64,000 bases of DNA from NCBI GenBank assembly GCA_001662425.1, contig BDDC01000314.1, positions 1 through 64,000 on the forward strand, read 5' to 3'. The translations under genes and the position numbers were made by a program. Shown one piece after another: positions 56,401 through 64,000 of the stretch (positions are counted from its first letter, which is position 1; each line of letters starts with the position of its first letter). The notes beneath the pieces are model-generated. The model had not been told where the DNA came from, searched no databases, and saw only the letters and a list, made by a program, of their open reading frames with translations. The stretch is from Chlamydomonas sphaeroides. Lineage: Eukaryota > Chlorophyta > Chlorophyceae > Chlamydomonadales > Chlamydomonadaceae.

Positions 56401-59400
56401 GGTGCGCGGCGGCTGGGGCAGGGGCAGCGCTGCTGCCGGTGTCGGTGGCAGCGTTACTGCTGTTGTCGGGGGCTGAAGCGGGGCGGTCAGCGGCAGATGT
56501 AGCCATAGCAGAAGAGGGCGAGATCTGCCGTTTGCAGTTGCTGGTCGGGTAAAATCGCCGGCCTGGCCATGGGCGGCCTGCTGCCGTGGGCTCGCCTGCT
56601 GCCGAGGGCGCGTCGTGGGCCCCACCCACACGCCTGCCAAAACCCAAGCTTACCCGGCCGCCCCCCGCAGGTGCCGCTGCCCAAGGACGGCCCCGTGCAC
56701 GATGTGCAGTGGGCGCCCGCCGGCGACTTCTTCATCACCGTTGCGGGTGAGGAGGGCCGTGGGGGCCGCCTTGACTGGGCATGCCCATGCCGCATGAATA
56801 TACCGCATGTGCATGCCGCATGTGCATACCGCATGTGCATACCGCATGTGCATACCGCATGTGCGTACCGCATGCTGCCTTCATGTGGTGGGAGGGGCAC
56901 AGGGCAGGGCAATGGGAGGAGGGGAACATGCTAAGAAGATCCGTGCTGTACCAAGGAGCTCAGCTACCGAACTGGTGCCGAACCGGCGAAGCCCCCAGCA
57001 CCTCCTCGCCCTGCCGCTCCCTGCCCGCCGCTGTCCCCCAGGCTTCATGCCAGCCAAGGCGACGTTGTTCAATGCGGCCTGCAAGCCCGTGTACGACCTG
57101 GGCTCCGGGCCCTACAACCTGGTGCGGTGGAACCCATTCGGCCGCTTCTTCATCATCGCGGGGTTCGGCAACCTGCCGGGTGAGCGCAGGCCTCATATGT
57201 TAACTGCCGCTTATGATGAGTTGACTAGTCGACTTGATTGATAGACTCTGTAGACTCCATAAACAGAGATACAAGGGCTGGGTGAGCGCCGCTGGGCTGC
57301 GTCGTGCAGGTAGAACTCAATCTACGTATGAGCTTTATGTTTAGCAATGTGTGTTGTCATGTGTTCTTGGGACGACGGAAGCCCATTTCCGGCATCTGCA
57401 CACGCACCGTACCGTACCGTGCTTGACAAGTCACACGCAGACGGGCGCACGCCGTGAGCTGCAAGCAGCGCCGTCCCTGCACCACCTTCCTCCTGACAGG
57501 CGAGATTGTGTTCTGGGACAAGAAGACGTCGGGCACCTGCAAGCAGATGGGCGGCGTGCGCTCGCCGGCCGTGACCGCCGAGTGGTCGCCCTGCGGCCGC
57601 CTGCTGCTCACCGCCACCACCGCGCCGCGCCTGCGCGTGGACAACAACATCAAGGTCTTCACCTACTACGGTAGGGCACCCTCTCATTGGTTGCATGCAG
57701 CTGCTTATGCTGCTTTAGGCTAGGCTCTGTCGACCTTGAGTACCCTAGCCTGCTACATCCGTGGCGCCCGTTTTGCCCCCACGTATGCCCTCTACTCCAC
57801 TGTTCCATGGCCCGCGCAATGCGAGGCAATGATGTGAGACACCCTCATAGACGCCTACCAGGCTCCGCAGCTGCCCGCGCCGCAATGCCCAGCCACCTCC
57901 GCTTCCCCCAACCTGCGCAGGCGAGCAACAGGCGCACGTGCCCTTCGCCACGCTGCTGGACGCCCGCTGGCGGCCCGCCGCCCCGGGCACGCACCACGAC
58001 CGGCCGCAGTCGCCCGAGCGCCTGGAGGCGGTGGCCAAGGGCGAGGCCTCCACCGCCGTGCCCATGAAGCCCTCCTACGTGCCCCCCATGCGCCGGTGAG
58101 CAACGGCCGATAGGTTGTGTGTGTGTCCTGGGGATGTTGGCACAGTCATGTGTGTCGATAACCCCTAGCTGCCTGCCTCACCCCGCTGCTGCCGCGGCCG
58201 GCCGTGCTGAGAAGTCTCCCCGGCCCCGTCGGCCGCTGCCCTCGCCTCCCCGCAGCGGGGCGGGCGCGGCGGCCGGACCCCCCGCCGCCAAGTTCAGCCT
58301 GGCGCGCGACGAGGACGACCGGCCCGGCAAGATCAAGATCGGCGGCACGCAGCGGCTTCCCCCGGGTACGGCATCTGGGGATCATAAGACGTGTGCTGCT
58401 TGGGTGGGGATGCTTGGATCTCGGGTTTGGGGGCCCCTTGTGGGCGTATCAATGCCGTGTATCGCGCCGCAGAGCGATGTCGATGCCGTACTGTACTCCT
58501 CATTGCGCTGTGCCGCTATACCATCCCACGTGGGCCCACGCGGCGTACCGCAGTCCTCACCTAGTGGCCCGCCATCCGTCCCTCATGCTCACGCCACATC
58601 TGTGTCTATGTGTACGGTAACCTTGACGCTCATACCACAGTGTATCTTGTGTCTCTTTTGGCAGCCCACACCCAGCCGTCCGCCCTCCATCCGTCCCTCC
58701 CACGCTCCATCCCTCCTCCCTGCGCCCCCAGGCGCCGAGTTCGTGGCCGGCGGCTCCACCAGCAACAAGGCCGCTAGCAAGAATGCCAAGCGGCGGTCCA
58801 AGAAGAAGGCGGGCGAGGCCAGCGGCGACGGCGACGGCGACGACGGCGAGGCCGAGGGCGCGGGCGAGGGCGCTTCGGCGGCGGCGGCGGGGGCGGCCGC
58901 GGAGGCCGTGGCGGCGGCGTCGCTGCAGGTACGCCGCAGCCTCTCATTACTTGTACAGATTCTTTACGGATCAGGGGCTTGTAACAAGATGTATCACGCC
59001 TTTTGTTGTGTATACGGTGGCCGGGAGTCGTGGCGGCGGCCTCGCTGCAGGGACGCTGGGGTGGCGTGGGTGGTGGCGTGCGGCGCAGGGGAGGGCCATC
59101 AACCGCCCCCGATCCTTGCACCGGGGGCAAGGCTCGCCGCCCCGGCCCCACACGGCTCCACGCGTCCTCGACACTACTCGTACCGGCACGTTGCGACCAT
59201 GCGTCGCGCGCCGTGTTGTGCTGTGTTGTGCTGTGTTGTGCTGTGCTGTGTGCGCCGCAGGACGCGGGGCCCATGGACGAGGAGGCCAAGCAGAAGCGCA
59301 TCCGCAACCTCCAAAAGAAGCTGCGGCAGATCACCGAGCTCAAAGAGAAGCGAGCGGCGCAAGGTGAGCGGCGCTCCGAGGCATTACAGCACAGCAGCAT

Positions 59401-59705
59401 GTTGCGGCGCAATGTGGGCGCGGCGTTCACGGGCCTCTTCCGGCCCTCGCCTGGCCCCCATCTGTCGTCCTGCCCCGGCTTGCGATTGCGTGCATCAAAG
59501 GAGCGATGCGTGCGGCCGTCACCTCCCCTGCGTGGCGCACATAGCTCTACACACTGCGCCGTGCCTCCCGCCTTGCCCCACCTTTGCCGAACACGCCCCG
59601 GCCCGCTCGCCACCCGCAGGCGACAAGGCGCTGACGCCGGAGCAGCTGGAGAAGCTGGCGGGCGAGGCGGCGCTGCTGCAGGAGATCGCCAGCTTGAGCG
59701 CGTGA
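53472..59705 (+). CDS. EIF2A: Eukaryotic translation initiation factor 2A
   Basis: Single-chain initiation factor (not the eIF2 alpha subunit) that can bring initiator tRNA to 40S ribosomes; cytosol. Exons: 53472-53490, 53555-53609, 53732-53834, 53972-54091, 55591-55750, 55884-56078, 56256-56401, 56671-56746, 57042-57179, 57500-57670, 57921-58095, 58256-58365, 58732-58928, 59261-59363 and 59620-59705, giving 617 residues against ~585 in animals. The beta-propeller includes WELSSGRCVLSLSQK, KSFFRTQGANLLWNSTG, YYGEQKLHYL, GPVHDVQWAP, GFMPAKATLFNAACKPVYDL, FIIAGFGNLPGEIVFWDKK and LLTATTAPRLRVDNNIKVF. A basic linker (KNAKRRSKKK) and C-terminal helices (KRIRNLQKKLRQITELKEKR, LEKLAGEAALLQEIASL) follow. 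The start MSAQILG is encoded by a 19-base first exon, a short but phase-consistent choice. A 1.5-kb repeat-rich intron interrupts the propeller. Confidence 0.93.
54249..54339. repeat. Duplicated gcctgg-rich repeat in an eIF2A intron
   Basis: Two copies of a ~37-base block (aagaggcctagcctgggcc followed by 6-base tggcct-type units) in the long intron 54092-55590. Confidence 0.8.
56790..56875. repeat. 13-bp minisatellite, about 6.5 copies, in an eIF2A intron
   Basis: Unit ccgcatgtgcata with few variants, recurring every 13 bases from 56790. Confidence 0.9.
59030..59056. repeat. Copy of an eIF2A exon end in the following intron
   Basis: Resembles 58909-58935 (gtggcggcggc then tcgctgcag) at an offset of 121 bases. 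The donor gt of the original is replaced by gg in the copy. The DNA between (about 58942-59018) is poor in GC. Confidence 0.8.
59217..59250. repeat. 10-bp tandem repeat next to a splice acceptor
   Basis: Three to four units of ctgtgttgtg immediately before the acceptor of the exon at 59261. It probably overlaps the polypyrimidine-like tract. Confidence 0.8.
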
Positions 59706-60192
59706 GGCTGAGCGCGTGAGACAGCGGCTAGGCTAGCGCAGCGGCGGTGGGGCGGCGTGCTGGCTCATGTGTTTGTGTGGGACGGGGTAACATGCGCGGG
59801 ATGGCGTGTGCGATGGGGCTGCGGTGGTGGGCGCGGCGGCACGCCGGCGTGAACACACCGCACCCGAGTCGGTGGGCAGGCGTGGAAGCGAAGGCAGTTT
59901 GGACCTCGGGGCCGTAACCCGGGTCCTGGGACGGTGACCCGCGGCGGGGTGGGCACGAGGGGCGGGTTGTGGTTCCGGCTGCTAGATGGGCGGGGGGCGT
60001 AGCAGGCGGAACGGCCGGAAGCGGGCCTGGTTCGCGGCGCCGTGGAGGTGCGGGTGCGGCGTGAGGAGCAGTTGCAGCGCCGGTTGGAGGCGGCGACGGC
60101 GGTGGCGGCGAGCCCTGCCCGCCCTGCTGGGCGGCTGGCTGTGGCGGGCGCGCCGTGTTGGGGGCTGACTCTCGCTGCCCGTCCTGCGGCGC

Positions 60193-60197
60193 TGTAA
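60193..60197 (+). terminator. TGTAA polyadenylation signal candidate for eIF2A
   Basis: TGTAA about 490 bases after the eIF2A stop. The distance is plausible for an algal 3' UTR but a 5-base match is weak evidence. Confidence 0.35.
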
Positions 60198-61130
60198 CGG
60201 CCACGCCGGTGGGATGTGTTCGAGTGTGAAGTGTGAAGTAGAACAGAACGTATGTTCCATGTTATAGGTTGTGTGGCAGCAGCCGCCACGGCGGTGAGGG
60301 GCACTGCGTCTGACTAGATCCCAAGGTCCATCCACCACCCGTTTCGTGGCTGTGCAGTCGTGCGGCATGCGGCGACCGCGCATGTGCACCGCACCTCGCA
60401 AGGAGCTGTGGGGGTGCGCGGCACCCATTTAGATGTACGTGCCGCAGCTCTCGTCGTACCCCTCCATGCGCACCGTGCACGCAACTCAAAGGGCACTCGT
60501 CGAGCCGCGTTGCGAGCATGCACTTGTCGCACCCGACACCACCGTCCTGGCCACGCTGCTTGCGCCCCAGCGCTTCGCCACGCACCGCAAATCTGCCGTC
60601 GTCGTCTCACGGGCCTGCACTCGCGACTCGGTCCCCAACCCATATACTTCCTATCACGTCACACACGCAACAGCACCCTGCGCAGACACCGGTCGACACC
60701 CTATCAACGGACGACAGCCTAACACGAACATCTTCATGAATCTCTTCTTGGACGCTGCGCTCCACAAGTCACACCAGGTCACCAGCTGGAACCCAGCGGC
60801 GCCATGACCCAAACATGCGAAAGCACTCCCATAACCGGCAGCGCCGCACAGCCCGGCGCGCCGCTCAGGTCGTCTGGCAGTGCGGCCCAACGCCAAATGC
60901 TGCTTTCGCGTACCGTGTTGGCCTTTGTTTTACCCATCCACCAGCGGCACCAGCTCGCCCTGCCTGGAGCGGCGCGGGCTGCCACAGGCGCCGGCCGCAA
61001 AGCACGCCTTCCGGCCTGCAGGCAGGCGACGCAGGCCACCCACCCAACCCAACACCGCGAGCAAGCCACGGCCCACCGCAGCTCGCCGCGGCCCGGCATC
61101 GCACGCAGGGCGGCCCGCAGCCCCTGACCC

Positions 61131-61235
61131 GTCGGCACCCAGTGCCCCCATCGGCACCCAGTGCCCCGTCGGCACCCATCGGCACCCAGTGCCCCGTCGC
61201 CACTCATCGGCACCCAGGGGCACCCAGCGCCCTGC
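61131..61235. repeat. Irregular tandem repeat (cggcacccagtgcccc)
   Basis: Several units of a ~16-20-base motif containing tcggcaccca and gtgcccc, with deletions between units. Confidence 0.8.
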
Positions 61236-61489
61236 GGCCCCGCGCCCTCCACCTACCACCTTGACCCGGCGCCACACAGCGACACCATAGCATGGCCCAG
61301 GCGGCGCCGCGGGCCGCCCACGGCAACCGTGCGACATCGGTCCCTGACGCGCCTGCAGCCCTTGCTTGTTACCGCATGCCTCAGCTCGACATCCCGACGG
61401 CCGCCCGCCGCGGGCCATCATCGCCACTCATGCATCATCGCCGCAACCCCGCCAGCGCCCCAACACCCACGCGGTCCACCAACTATCAA

Positions 61490-63932
61490 CTACCGCCGCC
61501 TGCCGCTGACCAGCATCGCCTGCAGCCCGTCCAGCAACCGCTCGCCCTCGGCCCGCTCCGCCGCCGTGACGCGGAGCTCCTCCTCCAGGTCCCCCACACG
61601 CGCCTCTGCGCTGCGCCGCCCCGCCGCCTCCGCCTGCAGTGCCGCCGCGGCCGCCTGCCTAGCCGCCTCCGAGCGCTCCAGCCGCTGCCGCAGCTCGCCC
61701 GCCGCTGCGCGCTGCGCCGCTGCCTCCGCCTGCGCCTCCGCCAGCCGGGCCTCCAGGTCCGCTAGCCGGCTCCGCAACTCCTGCGCCTCTGACGTCGCGG
61801 CCGCCGACGCGGCCTCCTGCGCCTGCGCCTGATCCGCCAGTTGCAGCAGCAGCTGCGACATCGCGACCGGGGGCGCCGCCGCCGGCACCGCCGCCGCCGG
61901 CGCTGCCGCCGCCAGTGCCCCCCCACAGCCGAAGGCAGCCGCGCCGCCGCCGGAGCCGGACCCGCCGGGCTCTGGTGTCCGCAACCCCGGCGGCGCCGGG
62001 TCCTCGGCCGCCGCCGCTTGGCCTGCAAGCGCCGGCAGCGGTGCCGCGCGTCCGCCATCCCCTCCGCCACCACCGCCATCCGCTGCCAGACCTGGCGGCC
62101 GCTGCCCCTGCAGCGCCTCCAGCTGGCCCGCCTGCCGCGCCAGCTGCTGCCGCGCCTCCGCCAGCTGCGCCTCCACGCGGCGCACGTACATGCGCTGGCG
62201 GTAGTTGTCGCCCACGATTCGGTAGTAGGACTCGTGGCCGTAGCTGGCCTCCAGCAGCAGCTCCTCGCCCGCGGACAGCGCCCGGGTGCTGGTGACGGCC
62301 AGCAGCGGCAGGTAGCGCAGCGAGAGGGGGCTGGGGCCGCCGCCGGCGCTGGGGCCGCTGGGTCCTGGCCCCGCGGCGGCGCCGCTGGGGTGCGGCCCGC
62401 CGTCGAAGCTGGGACCGGCTTCGGGCTGGCTGCCTGTAGGCGCGGCTTGTTCGGCGGCGGCCCGTACGCTGAGCGGCTGCTGCAGCTTGAGCACCAGGTG
62501 GTGCGCCATGGCGTTGGGCTGCGCCCAGTCGTGGCAGTAGCGGGCGCAGGAGCAGGGGCTGTTGGCGCGGCCGCACACCCTGTCGCAGGAGCCCCTGCGT
62601 GCAGGGGGCAGCGAAACAGGTGGAGCGCGTGGGGCGTGAAGGAGTCGAAGCCAACAGCCGTTTGTGGAAGTGGGTCGGCACCGGCGACTGGCAGCGTCGC
62701 CTCCGCCGGCTCCCTCGCTGTGGGTCCTGGTCCTGGTCCAGACCCATGCCAAGCAACCCCAGCACACAGCCTCTTGGCGCCTGGCGCGCAGCCCCCGTAC
62801 CAGCAACCCACCAGGTGTTGGCCGAGTTGATGGTCGTCAGTGCGGAGGTCTCCCGGTCGCCCACCAGCACCACCGCATCCGAGGCCCCGGCCGTGCACGC
62901 CAGGGTCATGGTCACGGTCGCGCGCATACCCCTCTCGCCCGTGACGTCGGCGGCGGTTGTGGTATCGTCCTCCGATGCCAGCATCATGGTTCCCCAGTAC
63001 AGTCCCAGGAAGGCGGGTCGATCCTTGGCCTCTGCGCGCGGCGGAGGTTGGTCGCAGCGCGAAGAGCGCACAGCACCCACGTAAAGGTGAGCTAGTGGCT
63101 TCTGGCATAAAGAACACGTCTGGCATGCCTGCGGTTTGCAGCACCGCACCGAAGGCTGGCGGTTTGCAGCACCGCAACCAAATGGGACGCGTCATCCGGC
63201 CACAGCTACACGCCCCCCTCGCCGCCCAACCACAGTTACCTTGTGCCACGTAGCGGCGGTGCGGCACGCTCCTGTCGCCCCGCGCCCAGGGGTTGTTGTA
63301 GACGGGGTGGCAGGGGTCGGCCACCTCCTCCACGCGGCCCAGCTCACGCGGCGGCGGGGAGTCGCCATCGCGCAGCCAGGGCCAGAGCTCCTGCGGTCCA
63401 CCAGAACGCGCAGCAGGCGGGGGCCAGGCTCGTCGGCGGGCAGGACCTTCGCGCCACGGGCGGGGCCCTTCTGGTTGCACGTATGCTCAAGTCACATGCA
63501 CGTGTCACGCACTTTGAACAGGAGCCTGGACAAGGGATCGACGGCATCGGCCGTGAGCAGCTCCGCGGTCCAGTCGCCCTCCTCGTCCAGCGCCACGCGG
63601 TACAGGCCGGGCGGCTGCAGCAGGCGGTACACGAGGGGTCGGCGTTGTCCACGTGCCGTCCATTCGAGCGGTTGGGTTTTGTCCACGTGTCATCCGCGCG
63701 AGGCGCGATACCCCAGCTAGCGACAGCGGCGCCCTTACGGCAACGGCGCCCAGGCGTGCGCTGCAGTGCCAACCCACGCACCCAAGCAACTGCCACCCAA
63801 CCTCCAGGCCGCCCAGCCCCACGCTCGCCCAGCCCCACCTCTCCCTCGAGCTGCGGGCCGAGGCAGTCCGCCAGCCGCGCAGCCGCCCGCGCAGTGGTGG
63901 CCGCCAGGTCCTGCAGCCGCTGTGGCATGTGC
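61490..63932 (-). CDS. SET-domain-like protein with C-terminal coiled coil, 5' partial, one-base frame disruption
   Basis: Exons 5' to 3': 63932-63839, 63614-63513, 63470-63240, 63031-62812 and 62594-61490. The first exon starts in phase, so the gene continues beyond 64000. GLYRVALDEEGDW and FLGLYWGTMML resemble the opening strands of a SET fold. ARYCHDWAQPNAMAHHLVLK sits where NHSC-PN is normally found. RYLPLLAVTSTRALSAGEEL, then LLEASYGHESYY, matches the closing GEEL/YG motif. The tail carries Ala/Glu/Arg-rich coiled coils (LADLEARLAEAQAEAAAQRA and others) and Pro/Gly-rich linkers. Exon 63470-63240 is 231 bases, but the flanking phases require 232. The frame changes near 63395-63400, between LRVLVDR and ELWPWLRDGD. 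Methyltransferase activity is uncertain because the Asn-His-Ser-Cys motif is degenerate. Confidence 0.6.
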
Positions 63933-64000
63933 CTGCGGTCCGCATGGCGCAGCGTCAGGGCCGCCAGCGCACCGTACCCTGGGCCAGCTCATGCCTCAGG

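Larger units (their letters stand above)
59706..61489. other. Convergent spacer, eIF2A / SET gene
   Basis: No gene is recognised in 1.8 kb. It includes a possible eIF2A polyadenylation motif (60193) and a short-period tandem array (61131-61235). Confidence 0.45.

Noticed and set aside
32883..59705. The idea that DPH2, CNOT10 and eIF2A form a translation-control cluster
   Set aside because: Unrelated genes lie between them, orientations are mixed, and housekeeping genes are common in any algal window.

Overview
This is nuclear DNA from a green alga, most likely a chlamydomonadalean or volvocine relative. The evidence is the very high GC, genes split into many short exons, donors of the GTGAGT/GTGCGT type with CAG acceptors, long Ala/Gly/Pro/Ser low-complexity inserts inside conserved proteins, and TGTAA motifs behind some genes. 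I see no bacterial operons, rRNA, tRNA, CRISPR array or intact transposon. A 344-base run of N marks an assembly gap inside one intron.

Thirteen genes and one gene fragment could be read. Gene models were built by hand from splice-site phase and protein family resemblance; in every complete model the exon lengths sum to a whole number of codons. From left to right: 3' part of TTC4 (+, 312-2408); proline-iminopeptidase-like hydrolase (+, 2773-5214); a decayed coding fragment (-, ~5900-6158); class I methyltransferase (-, 7710-10330); glutamine:fructose-6-phosphate amidotransferase (+, 11602-17515); two-pass membrane protein of unknown function (-, 20635-24513); CNOT10 subunit of CCR4-NOT (-, 26095-32443); diphthamide protein DPH2 (+, 32883-37598); CysQ-type phosphatase (+, 38395-41010); SnoaL-like protein (-, 41306-43047); RAB5IF-like small membrane protein (+, 43464-45055); UVR plus SnoaL-like protein (-, 45461-48381); Lys-rich nuclear-type protein (-, 50013-52919); eIF2A (+, 53472-59705); and a SET-domain-like protein that runs off the right edge (-, 61490-63932).

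Most genes are housekeeping: translation and mRNA control (eIF2A, DPH2, CNOT10), chaperone work (TTC4), amino sugar synthesis and 3'-phosphonucleotide turnover. They do not form a pathway. Four pairs are head to head and may share promoter regions (methyltransferase/GFPT, CNOT10/DPH2, SnoaL/RAB5IF, Lys-rich/eIF2A).

The most unusual signal is structural. In at least eight genes, a diverged copy of an exon border (about 24-75 bases) sits in the same orientation in the adjacent intron or flank, most often about 105-130 bases away. In many cases a short stretch clearly poorer in GC than its surroundings lies between the two copies. In CNOT10 the border plus this segment is amplified to three borders and two segments. 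This looks like a recurrent process that lengthens introns, or traces of a family of very small elements. Other points are a DPH2 lacking all three expected cluster cysteines, three intronic minisatellites with a period of exactly 13 bases, a 9-base microexon, a GC-AG intron, and a one-base frame disruption in the SET gene.
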